From an uncultured Clostridia bacterium (lineage in GTDB: Bacteria; Bacillota; Clostridia; Christensenellales; UBA1242), in assembly GCA_937925475.1 (NCBI GenBank), contig CALEWH010000003.1:1-56101 (forward strand): a stretch of DNA of 56,101 nucleotides, in the 5' to 3' direction. Below, piece after piece: positions 16,954 through 23,863 of the stretch (position 1 is the first letter of the stretch; each line of letters opens with the position of its first letter). The notes below the pieces were generated by a model, which saw only the letters and a program-made list of their open reading frames with translations, did no database searches and was not told the origin of the DNA. The translations under genes were made by a program, and so were the position numbers.

Positions 16954-17508
16954 CTAAAACTTGTCTGATTTTCTAGATGTAGAGTATTTTTCTAGCAAAG
17001 CATTAAATTCTTCGTTCCATTTTTCTTCACTTATGACGCCCTTATCTCTAAGTATGCGGAGTTTTTCGACTTCGTGTGCAAGCACGCTAAGTTTGGCAGT
17101 GCCACGATTTGCCCACACACTGCGATTTAGTCTTGTAGCGACCACAAGAGATATTGTCGCAGAAAATATATTGGCTGTAAACAAAAACTGAAATATCGCA
17201 ACATTGATAAGCACTCTCGAACTGCCCACAACAATGTAGTTGCGTTTTGCAAGCGACAACTGTATGTATGCCGAATATATGTTTAGAAAACACGCAAGCA
17301 ACATCTCGCCCACTACTACAAATCGCACAAAATCAAAGTCGTGTTTGTATGTCATATTTTTGATAAGGTTGTGCACAAAATCGTCAAATATTTTTTGAGC
17401 ATTAAAGAAATTAAAAAGTATGCAAAGACTGCCAAAAACTATAAGGCTTGCAAAGCAAATGCTAATAATTCCCGCAGTCCTAAGCCACACTTTATGCGAT
17501 TTTTGCAA
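16954..17508 (-). CDS. Four-TM membrane protein with SHOCT-like C-terminus
   Basis: The 184-residue protein has hydrophobic segments at about 11-33, 64-83, 92-112 and 118-125, then a short helical tail LRILRDKGVISEEKWNEEF that resembles a SHOCT motif (L-x-x-L-x-x-x-G-x-I-S/T-x-E-E-(F/W/Y)). SHOCT tails are thought to act in oligomerisation. The start codon is TTG at 17508, directly after the stop of the upstream paralogue; the next in-frame ATG would remove two membrane segments, so TTG with translational coupling is the better reading. It looks like a tandem paralogue of the gene upstream. Function is unknown. Confidence 0.65.
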   Translation of the reverse strand: MQKSHKVWLRTAGIISICFASLIVFGSLCILFNFFNAQKIFDDFVHNLIKNMTYKHDFDFVRFVVVGEMLLACFLNIYSAYIQLSLAKRNYIVVGSSRVLINVAIFQFLFTANIFSATISLVVATRLNRSVWANRGTAKLSVLAHEVEKLRILRDKGVISEEKWNEEFNALLEKYSTSRKSDKF

Positions 17509-17509
17509 A

Positions 17510-18055
17510 CTAGCCTACGATGAGTTTGTTTAGAAGTTCGATATATTCTTCTTGGGTGATGGCTTTGTCTTTTTTAAGTTCTTTTATTTGCTCAATTTTG
17601 ATTTTCATTGTTTCTTTGTCGACTTTCTCTTCGACCTTAAAGCCATCGGCTTGGTTTTTGTCTACAAGCATGGCTATATAAGTAAGGATGCTTGGCACAA
17701 TACTTGCTAGTGTCAAAAGGTTTATTGTCGCAATAACCGCCATAAGCAATCTATGTTGCAATGGATTTCTGCCACTTCTTGATGCTTCTAGACTTATTAT
17801 CCCTGCTACAAAGTTTAGCGCGATAGCAACTGCCAAAAATATAAATATTCCCACAACCGCAAGTGTGATAAGTTTGTCACCTTGTTCGGCCGATGAGTAT
17901 CTATAAACATCTGTGCCTATGATTTGTATCTTCAACCACAAATATACAATATCAAAGCTTAGTGCAATCATAAGCAAAGTTATGCAGTACAAAAAACTCT
18001 TTACGATATTGATTACTCCACCTACTAAAAGTAGTGTATTTCTATTGTTTCTCAT
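17510..18055 (-). CDS. Membrane protein with SHOCT-like C-terminus (paralogue of next gene)
   Basis: The 181-residue protein has four hydrophobic segments (about 9-38, 61-90, 105-125 and the region before 137) and a tail IEQIKELKKDKAITQEEYIEL matching the SHOCT pattern. The start is supported by GGGAGA before the ATG. The downstream gene begins 1 nt after its stop and has the same architecture, so the pair probably arose by duplication and may form a hetero-oligomer (inference). No known substrate or partner. Confidence 0.65.
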   Translation of the reverse strand: MRNNRNTLLLVGGVINIVKSFLYCITLLMIALSFDIVYLWLKIQIIGTDVYRYSSAEQGDKLITLAVVGIFIFLAVAIALNFVAGIISLEASRSGRNPLQHRLLMAVIATINLLTLASIVPSILTYIAMLVDKNQADGFKVEEKVDKETMKIKIEQIKELKKDKAITQEEYIELLNKLIVG

Positions 18056-18118
18056 ATTTTTCTCCCAAAACTAATTATTATATTATACCAAGTTTTGCAC
18101 TATATTAAAAGTAAATTT

Positions 18119-18436
18119 TTACCTTCTAAAAGCATTTTCGCGGTTTATTTTTAGTATAACTTCAAAATCATCATCAGTCGCACTCACATTTGTGCTTTCA
18201 GCCCCACAACGCGTGCATTTATAATGAATGACACGACCTTTTTTCGATGTGTCTTCCACATACACTGGTCGCATAAGTCCCTTGCAGTCGTTTGCCCTAT
18301 CGCCCGGCATAACATCGACATGCAGTGAATACAGACAATATGGGCAGTGGTTTCGCGAAGTGTAACCAAGCGGGCTTACTGTTTTGCCACAATGTTGACA
18401 AACAAAGCCTTCGTCGCGTTTTGTAAATCTTTTCAT
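18119..18436 (-). CDS. RNHCP-domain protein
   Basis: The 105-residue protein contains the RNHCP signature (SRNHCPYCLYSLHVD, about residues 25-39), three further cysteine pairs (CQHC, CTRC and single cysteines) and PGDRANDCKGLM, which together look like a zinc-binding fold. The function of this family is unknown. The ATG at 18436 is favoured because GAGG lies before it and because its position right after the radC stop (TGATATG) implies coupling; the longer frame from 18457 would overlap radC. Confidence 0.85.
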   Translation of the reverse strand: MKRFTKRDEGFVCQHCGKTVSPLGYTSRNHCPYCLYSLHVDVMPGDRANDCKGLMRPVYVEDTSKKGRVIHYKCTRCGAESTNVSATDDDFEVILKINRENAFRR

Positions 18437-18437
18437 A

Positions 18438-19202
18438 TCACGCCTCGTAGTGCGCATGGTCTTGCGCTATCATACTTGTACCCACATACTTACTGACTTC
18501 ATCGCGATATTCTTGGAGTTTGTGACTTATAAAATAACTATAATATCCGTCAGCGTTTATGATTATATGATCGAGCACCAATATGTCCATAATATCCATT
18601 GCACACACTAGCGCCTTTGTAAACCTATCATCTTCGGCAGACGGACGCGCCACTCCACCAGGGTGATTGTGTGTAACTATCACATTTGTAGCACCATAGT
18701 GTACTAGAAGTTCGGCAATCGAGCGGATAGAAACATTGTTCTTGTTGACAGTGCCTGTACCTATTTTCTTTGTAAACAAAAGGTGATTTTTGTTATCAAG
18801 TCCAATCACATACATCTCTTCGACAAGTTTGTTTTTCAAAAACCAACTCATATACAAGTATGCTTCGCGCGAGTTGTTGAGAGTGGTGACATTTTTGGCT
18901 TTTGAGTTTTGATAGTACAAAAACATATTTCGAAAATTTGCTAGATAGTGTGCCACAACCTCACCTATTCCGTCAGTTTCGGCAAGCGAAGTTTGATTTG
19001 CTTCGAGCACATTTGTGATATTGCCATACTTTTCAATAAGTCTATGTGCTATGACATTTGTGTCTTTTTGTGGCATAACAAAAGAGAGCATATACTCCAA
19101 AACTTGATGTTCGGGCATACCCTCCAATCCTTTTTTATCTACCATCGCTCTTAGTCTTTGACGATGTCCTTGATGTATGTTTTTCTTCTCAGTATTTTCC
19201 AC
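18438..19202 (-). CDS. radC: RadC/JAB-domain protein
   Basis: The 254-residue protein has an N-terminal helix-hairpin-helix region (about 17-80) and a C-terminal JAMM/MPN domain with VTHNHPGGVARPSAEDDRF, the metal-binding H-x-H-x10-D pattern of RadC. RadC was once tied to DNA repair, but the biochemical role is not settled. The start codon is GTG at 19202. No ribosome binding site precedes it, and a good promoter places the transcript start at or next to that codon (see promoter entry), so it may be translated from a leaderless mRNA. The RNHCP gene follows directly. Confidence 0.85.
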   Translation of the reverse strand: MENTEKKNIHQGHRQRLRAMVDKKGLEGMPEHQVLEYMLSFVMPQKDTNVIAHRLIEKYGNITNVLEANQTSLAETDGIGEVVAHYLANFRNMFLYYQNSKAKNVTTLNNSREAYLYMSWFLKNKLVEEMYVIGLDNKNHLLFTKKIGTGTVNKNNVSIRSIAELLVHYGATNVIVTHNHPGGVARPSAEDDRFTKALVCAMDIMDILVLDHIIINADGYYSYFISHKLQEYRDEVSKYVGTSMIAQDHAHYEA

Positions 19203-19208
19203 ACTAAT

Positions 19209-19237
19209 ATTTTACAACAAATTTGAAGTTATGACAA
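19209..19237 (-). promoter_or_regulatory. Promoter of radC, apparently leaderless
   Basis: On the minus strand TTGTCA (19232-19237) is separated by 17 bp from TAAAAT (19209-19214). Six bases later comes the GTG start of radC, so transcription would begin at the start codon. Confidence 0.6.
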
Positions 19238-19260
19238 TCATTAGTTTGCATTTATTAAAC

Positions 19261-19289
19261 TTGACAACTTTTAAAAATACCAGTATACT
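19261..19289 (+). promoter_or_regulatory. Promoter of the degV-family gene
   Basis: TTGACA (19261-19266), 17-bp spacer, TATACT (19284-19289), with AGGAG before the ATG at 19319. It is divergent from the radC promoter. Confidence 0.7.
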
Positions 19290-19318
19290 TTGCTAGATTT
19301 TATTTTTAGGAGAAAACA

Positions 19319-20179
19319 ATGGCAGTAAAAATTGCGTGTGATAGTTCGACCGATTTAGGTCAAGAGTTTTACAAACAAAACAATATCGGTGTGCTTCCAT
19401 TTACTATAAATCTTGGCGAAGAGTCTTTTCGTGACGGGGTCGACATCAACAACAATATGATATTCGAATATGTTTCGGCATACAAGGTTTTGCCAAAAAC
19501 CAGCGCCATCAACATATATCAATATGAAGAGTTTTTTAAAGAAAATGCAGGAAATGACGGACTTGTTTTCGTGTCGCTTTCTAGCAAACTAAGTAGCACC
19601 TTCAACAATGCCCTTATAGCTTCACAAAACTTTGACAATGTCTATGTGGTGGACTCTTTAAGTCTATCAACAGGCGGTGGACTTCTTGTGATGTATGCGT
19701 GCGAACTAGCAAAGAAAGGAATGAGTGCAAAAGAGATTTATGACGCACTTGAAAGTCGCAAACAATATGTGCAAGCAAGTTTTACAATCGACAAACTCGA
19801 CTTTTTACACAAGGGCGGAAGATGCTCTGTGCTAAAAATGTTGGGCGCAAACCTACTAAAACTACACCCACAAATCCAACTTAAAAATGGCGCAATGGGC
19901 ATGAACAGAAAATATCGTGGCAAAATGAAAGACTTGGTCAAAGACTACATTGACGACACCCTAAACGAGTTTGACAATCCCGACAAGTCATATTGTTTTG
20001 TCACCCACTCAAACTGTGACGAAGAGATAGTAGACTCCGCCATATCACACTTGAAAAGCAAAAATATCTTTGACAAAATTATCGAAACAAGTGCGGGCTC
20101 AACAATTACTTCTCACTGTGGCAAAAACACAATCGGAATACTATATTTTAATGATGGCGGAACCATGGCCACAAAATAA
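19319..20179 (+). CDS. DegV-family fatty-acid-binding protein
   Basis: The 286-residue protein matches the DegV/FakB family: ACDSSTDLG at the N-terminus (about residues 6-14), the T-S-x-x-x-x-x-Y stretch KTSAINIYQY, SSKLSSTFNNA and the C-terminal SHCGKNTIGILYF. FakB proteins bind a fatty acid that FakA then phosphorylates for membrane phospholipid synthesis; some DegV proteins have no assigned fatty acid. No fakA is visible in the window. Supported by a promoter, an AGGAG site and a terminator, it is a single-gene unit. Confidence 0.9.
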   Translation: MAVKIACDSSTDLGQEFYKQNNIGVLPFTINLGEESFRDGVDINNNMIFEYVSAYKVLPKTSAINIYQYEEFFKENAGNDGLVFVSLSSKLSSTFNNALIASQNFDNVYVVDSLSLSTGGGLLVMYACELAKKGMSAKEIYDALESRKQYVQASFTIDKLDFLHKGGRCSVLKMLGANLLKLHPQIQLKNGAMGMNRKYRGKMKDLVKDYIDDTLNEFDNPDKSYCFVTHSNCDEEIVDSAISHLKSKNIFDKIIETSAGSTITSHCGKNTIGILYFNDGGTMATK

Positions 20180-20289
20180 CTGGTCAGATAATCAATATGG
20201 ATTTAGACGAATAAAACAGAAAAACAAAATATAGAAATAGAAAAAATGCACAAATGAAAAACAAATTAATCTGCGCAAAATAAAAAAAT

Positions 20290-20320
20290 AAAAACGGCAA
20301 TCGAAGCCGTTTTTTTATTT
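20290..20320 (+). terminator. Intrinsic terminator of the degV-family gene
   Basis: A 9-bp stem (20290-20298 with 20306-20314) with GC-rich top and T-run. The segment from 20180 to here has no gene; beyond it the phrase CATTAATCGCTA occurs twice before the end of rdgB. Confidence 0.8.
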
Positions 20321-20375
20321 TCACATTAATCGCTATACTTTTTCATATTGGTCACTAGACTTTTTACATTAATCG

Positions 20376-20975
20376 CTAGCCCAAAAACAATTTTGCCTTA
20401 TCAAGCAGTCCGACAATGGCTCTGCCCCTATGCGAAACGCTATTTTTCTCATCATCACTGGACTCACCAAAAGTCTTTTTAAGGTCGTCCGAATAAAACA
20501 AACAATCATAGCCAAAACTTGTATCCCCGTGATACTCTTTTGTGATGTGACCAAAGGTTTTGCCTTCGCTGTAAATATAACTTCCATTTGAAAACAACCA
20601 CACAATCACACAGTTGAAGTACGCTGAGCGGTCGGTTTTGTCAGCAAGAAGCGACAATAGTTTTTGACGATTTTTTTCACTGTCACCATGTCCGCCTGCA
20701 AACCTTGCGCTATATATCCCCGGTGCACCATCAAGTGCATTTACACAAAGCCCGCTATCGTCTGCCAAAACTCCCGCAACAATGCCTTTTTCTTTCAAAT
20801 ACTCTTGCATTTTTTTTGCTTTGATTAGAGCGTTTTCCAAAAAAGTTGTGCCAGTCTCATCAATATCGCAGTCAAATCCGATATCTTTTAGCGACAATAT
20901 TTCTCTGTCTTTAAGCAGTTCTCTAAACTCTTTTATTTTGTGGCTGTTGTTTGAAGCCAACACCAATTTTTCCAT
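20376..20975 (-). CDS. rdgB: XTP/dITP diphosphatase (RdgB/HAM1)
   Basis: The 199-residue enzyme hydrolyses non-canonical purine nucleotides such as dITP and XTP to keep them out of DNA. Family motifs are visible: ASNNSHKIKEF at the N-terminus (residues 7-17), GVLADDSGLCVNALDGAPGIYSAR in the middle with the catalytic Asp pair, and SFGYDCLFY and HRGRAI near the end. AGGAG precedes the ATG. It lies 10 bp after the esterase-lipoprotein gene. Confidence 0.93.
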   Translation of the reverse strand: MEKLVLASNNSHKIKEFRELLKDREILSLKDIGFDCDIDETGTTFLENALIKAKKMQEYLKEKGIVAGVLADDSGLCVNALDGAPGIYSARFAGGHGDSEKNRQKLLSLLADKTDRSAYFNCVIVWLFSNGSYIYSEGKTFGHITKEYHGDTSFGYDCLFYSDDLKKTFGESSDDEKNSVSHRGRAIVGLLDKAKLFLG

Positions 20976-20984
20976 TTTTATCTC

Positions 20985-21866
20985 CTAATTCATTATAGCT
21001 TGTGCAAACAAATATCCAAGTTTGATTTGCGACATAGTATCATAATGTGCTAAATCGGGATTGTTTGCTGGTTCGAGATTGTAAGTTAGTCCCTCACCAA
21101 TAGTGTCAATATAATAGTTTTTGTCCGACAATTTGCTATATTTTTTCTTGCAGTTGTTGATGGTCTTATACTCTTTCCAATACGGACTATCACTAATGCC
21201 CGCATCTATCCACTTTATATCGCCATATTCCTTTCTAAGCGACTCTACAAGTTTTTTGGTATTTTTATAATACTTTTTTGATGTTTTACCAAAAGCGTCG
21301 CTTTCCCCCTGCATCCAACATATTCCTTCAATAGTTGGAACATAGTTTTTACTTGTGAGATAATCGAGCGAAGTATTAACAAATTTTACAAAACCCTTAT
21401 ACAAACATTCGTTTTCTTTGTTCCAGTTTTCATATAGATTGCTTCCACCATACGAATATTTTATTATGAAATAGGTATCGTTAGTTTGGCTTAGTTTTTC
21501 CGCTAGCCCTATCTCTGACCCAAAATATTGATATGACATCACATTTGTATGTACGAAGCCATCCGATTTGTTTGTTCCATTTTCAGTATTGTAGTTTATG
21601 TATACATTTTTATAGCCATGTGTATATTCATCAAATTTTGCCTTTGACACTTTTTCTTTTAAAATGTCGGTTTGTGCTACTCCAGTCGCATTTGATTGAC
21701 CAGCAATCATAACAACCTTGACTTTTTCACCTTTTCCATCTTCTAGTGTGTCATTAACCACAAAATCAAAGTTAAGATTAAGACTATTTTTCTCTACTTC
21801 TTTTTTACAACCACAAAATCCCATAGCCCCTACTAGCATTAATAAAAAACAACATATTTTTTTCAT
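20985..21866 (-). CDS. Secreted SGNH/SASA-type carbohydrate esterase lipoprotein
   Basis: The start is one of two adjacent ATGs (21869 or 21866) preceded by GGGGG. A signal peptide ends with a lipobox-like FCGC around residue 20, so the mature protein is probably a lipoprotein. The SASA-type esterase motifs are present: IAGQSNATG (nucleophile Ser) and GICWMQGESDA, and near the C-terminus DLAHYDTMSQIKLG supplies the Asp and His. Such enzymes deacetylate sialic acids or xylan. A role at the cell surface or on external glycans is inferred. The gene lies between tdk and rdgB. Confidence 0.8.
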   Translation of the reverse strand: MKKICCFLLMLVGAMGFCGCKKEVEKNSLNLNFDFVVNDTLEDGKGEKVKVVMIAGQSNATGVAQTDILKEKVSKAKFDEYTHGYKNVYINYNTENGTNKSDGFVHTNVMSYQYFGSEIGLAEKLSQTNDTYFIIKYSYGGSNLYENWNKENECLYKGFVKFVNTSLDYLTSKNYVPTIEGICWMQGESDAFGKTSKKYYKNTKKLVESLRKEYGDIKWIDAGISDSPYWKEYKTINNCKKKYSKLSDKNYYIDTIGEGLTYNLEPANNPDLAHYDTMSQIKLGYLFAQAIMN

Positions 21867-21919
21867 CATATCCCCCACTTGTCGTAATTTGTCGTAAAAC
21901 ATCGCAAATTGTCGCAAAT

Positions 21920-22507
21920 TTACCTATCTTGCTCTGATTTTAGTTTTTGATAACAGTTGTAGCAAAGTGCTTCGTATGACTCGTCACCGCCTAAAAATAT
22001 TTCGTCACCTTCGGTCACAAGTCTGCCATCTACAAAACGCCCGTTTGTGTTTGCTTTTCTGCCACAGCGACACACAGATTTTAGTTCTTGCAAGGAGTCG
22101 GCTATCTCGACTAAGCGTTTGCTCCCTTCAAAAAGATAGGTTTTAAAATTTGTAAGCAGACCATAACAAAGCACAGGCACATATTTTGACACTTCCTTTA
22201 ACTGTTCGATTTGTTTTGCCGATAAAAATTGGGCTTCGTCAACAATGACCACACTTTTCTCGTCCAAATATCCAGCTGTTTTTACAAATTCAAACATATC
22301 AGTGTTTTTATTTACAACATTACATTTTGCAGTAAGACCTATTCGGCTTTTAATAACTATCTCATCATCGCACAAATCACGCGTGTCAATCTCTGACTTA
22401 ATCAGCAAAACCTTATAGCCCTTTTCCATATAGTTAAACCTACACATTAGTGCTTGTGCCGACTTCGAACTTCCCATAACACCATATTTAAAATACAATT
22501 TTGCCAT
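21920..22507 (-). CDS. tdk: Thymidine kinase (type II)
   Basis: The 195-residue enzyme phosphorylates thymidine in the salvage pathway. The P-loop is GVMGSSKSAQAL (residues 9-20), with S in place of the usual G in the loop. VIVDEAQFLS provides the catalytic Glu, and the zinc-binding lasso region is shown by CRCGRKAN and CYNCYQKL. The start ATG has AAGGAC upstream, and it begins 1 bp after the PAP2 stop. The altered P-loop should be noted when judging activity. Confidence 0.9.
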   Translation of the reverse strand: MAKLYFKYGVMGSSKSAQALMCRFNYMEKGYKVLLIKSEIDTRDLCDDEIVIKSRIGLTAKCNVVNKNTDMFEFVKTAGYLDEKSVVIVDEAQFLSAKQIEQLKEVSKYVPVLCYGLLTNFKTYLFEGSKRLVEIADSLQELKSVCRCGRKANTNGRFVDGRLVTEGDEIFLGGDESYEALCYNCYQKLKSEQDR

Positions 22508-22508
22508 A

Positions 22509-23213
22509 TTACTTGTCCTTTTTCAAATCAGTAGTTTTGTGATTATATTTAGACACCAACTCAACAACAACATATGTGGCTATTGCGATAAATACACCAG
22601 ATAGTGCGTCGAGAAAATAGTGTTGTTTGATAAATAGTGTCGACATAACAATCAACACCGCTAGTACAAGCGAATATACCCTGTACCACTTTGCAATGTT
22701 TTGGTTTTTGCGCACTATCAAATAACTATATGTGCTTGTCAAACAATGATAAGACGGGAAAAGATTGAACGCAATTTTTCCACCGTCCAGTGAGTAAATG
22801 AGTTTTAATAGCCAGTGGTTTTTGGAGTATTCCAAAATTCCTTCGTCCACTCTATCCATGTATGTGGGCATAAAAATGTAGATTACAAAACAAATAAAGT
22901 ACGCACTTAATTGACCGATGATGTATTTTTTAAACTGCTCTTTGCCCGATAATGACGCAACCGCTCCCGCACTTATCCAAAAAATGTATGAGTACACATA
23001 CGGAATAGCAAAAACCGCTATTATAGGGATAGCATTGTCAATTACTGCCACCTTTGTTGAAATGGGCGTAAATCCAAAAGCACCAGCAAGGAAATTGGAC
23101 AAATAGTAAAAAACCGCTTGTATTCCCAGCGACAAAAAACCGGCAAGCCAACCCCACCAAGGAACTTGTTTTAGCCTTTTTATAAAACTGTACTTTTGTT
23201 TTTCTTCGTTCAT
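22509..23213 (-). CDS. PAP2-family membrane phosphatase
   Basis: The 234-residue protein has six membrane segments and PAP2 signatures FNLFPSYHCLTS and IKQHYFLDALSG, which supply the two catalytic histidines. The SH in the usual PSGH motif is changed to PSYH. It would act on a lipid phosphate or phosphotransfer reaction at the outer membrane face. It begins the run PAP2, tdk, esterase, rdgB on the minus strand. It differs clearly from the PAP2 protein at 7786 by the lack of an acidic tail. Confidence 0.85.
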   Translation of the reverse strand: MNEEKQKYSFIKRLKQVPWWGWLAGFLSLGIQAVFYYLSNFLAGAFGFTPISTKVAVIDNAIPIIAVFAIPYVYSYIFWISAGAVASLSGKEQFKKYIIGQLSAYFICFVIYIFMPTYMDRVDEGILEYSKNHWLLKLIYSLDGGKIAFNLFPSYHCLTSTYSYLIVRKNQNIAKWYRVYSLVLAVLIVMSTLFIKQHYFLDALSGVFIAIATYVVVELVSKYNHKTTDLKKDK

Positions 23214-23260
23214 GTCCGACCTTTTTCGTGACTAGTATAGCACAAACATATTTTTTCGCT

Positions 23261-23295
23261 AAATAAAAATAGGCCTTGTAGCCTATTTTTATTTT
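23261..23295. terminator. Strong bidirectional terminator-like hairpin
   Basis: A 14-bp perfect stem (23261-23274 with 23281-23294) and 6-nt loop, T-rich on both strands. It lies upstream of the PAP2 gene rather than after a known gene, so it may end an unannotated minus-strand transcript that begins in the region 23300-23480, where no convincing gene is seen (one weak 24-codon reading frame, 23289-23363). Confidence 0.7.
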
Positions 23296-23495
23296 GTGTC
23301 ACCAACACTCTTTTCTTTGCCTATCGAAATCTCTTTTTCACACTCCAAATTTAGACAAAACATCTCTGTGCTTATATGTTGTCTTAGTGTAAGCAACCTT
23401 AGTTTTGGGTCAATAAGTGTACAAGTATCTATCGTCCAATAGTGCCAGTATAAAGGTCTATAAAAATGTACAAAAGGTGACTTTGAAATAAAAAG

Positions 23496-23524
23496 TTGAC
23501 AAATACAAAAAAATGGCATAAACT
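23496..23524 (+). promoter_or_regulatory. Promoter of the asnA leader
   Basis: TTGACA (23496-23501), 17-bp spacer and TAAACT (23519-23524). It is 26 bases from the leader-peptide ATG at 23550, which has AAGGAG in front. Confidence 0.7.
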
Positions 23525-23549
23525 ATCTATATAACACAAGGAGAAAAAT

Positions 23550-23633
23550 ATGTTTAGACTTATCAACAACAATAACAATAATAATTCAAACACATATAAT
23601 ATGGGTTTCATTTTTGTTGTTGAAAGTCTTTAA
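23550..23633 (+). CDS. Asparagine-rich leader peptide of asnA
   Basis: The peptide has 27 residues and contains seven consecutive Asn codons (codons 6-12, mixed AAC and AAT) plus Asn at 14 and 17. AAGGAG lies before the ATG. It sits between a good promoter and two strong terminators upstream of asnA, the gene for asparagine synthetase, which is the classic layout of a transcription attenuator sensing charged tRNA-Asn. The Asn-codon segment 23563-23572 can pair with 23614-23623 at the end of the reading frame, and 23602-23610 can pair with the first terminator. The mechanism is inferred from complementarity and has not been demonstrated. Confidence 0.8.
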   Translation: MFRLINNNNNNNSNTYNMGFIFVVESL

Positions 23634-23667
23634 TAAATAATACAAATCAGCACTCTCTTGAAACTCA
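23602..23667 (+). promoter_or_regulatory. Candidate antiterminator helix 1
   Basis: 23602-23610 (TGGGTTTCA) can form nine pairs (one G-U) with 23659-23667 inside the 5' arm and loop of the first terminator. A ribosome held on the Asn codons would leave this segment free. Confidence 0.55.
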
Positions 23668-23686
23668 ATTCAAGGGAGTGTTTTTT
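23651..23686 (+). terminator. Attenuator terminator 1 of asnA
   Basis: A 12-bp stem (23651-23662 with 23669-23680, one G-U), 6-nt loop, then T6. Confidence 0.85.
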
Positions 23687-23718
23687 ATAAATATGACATT
23701 TATAAAACAGTGCACTCC
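23675..23718 (+). promoter_or_regulatory. Candidate relay helix between the two asnA terminators
   Basis: The 3' arm of terminator 1 (GGAGTG, 23675-23680) is complementary to CACTCC (23713-23718) in the 5' arm and loop of terminator 2. If terminator 1 is opened, its freed arm could block terminator 2. Confidence 0.5.
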
Positions 23719-23740
23719 AAATGCACTGTTTTTTTATTTT
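23704..23740 (+). terminator. Attenuator terminator 2 of asnA
   Basis: An 11-bp perfect stem (23704-23714 with 23722-23732) and 7-nt loop, followed by T-rich sequence. It is located 10 bp before the second leader reading frame. Confidence 0.85.
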
Positions 23741-23750
23741 AGGAGGAGAT

Positions 23751-23840
23751 ATGAGAAAGCGTAACGCCGTAGCGGGCGAAAATGACAATATAGTAAAAAA
23801 TAAAATAGTTAATAAGAAAAACAAAATTAATAAAAAATAA
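23751..23840 (+). CDS. Second small Asn/Lys-rich reading frame before asnA
   Basis: A 29-residue reading frame with a very good AGGAGG site starts just after terminator 2 and ends 23 bp before asnA. It contains seven Asn and ten Lys residues and no recognisable domain. It may be a second leader peptide acting on translation of asnA, or just a coupling frame. A real functional protein is less likely. Confidence 0.5.
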   Translation: MRKRNAVAGENDNIVKNKIVNKKNKINKK

Positions 23841-23863
23841 AAAGTAAATAGGAGAACAAAGAA

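Noticed and set aside
23550..23860. T-box riboswitch upstream of asnA
   Set aside because: No T-box sequence (TGG-ACC bulge pattern) or specifier loop could be found; the Asn-codon frame gives a sufficient explanation.
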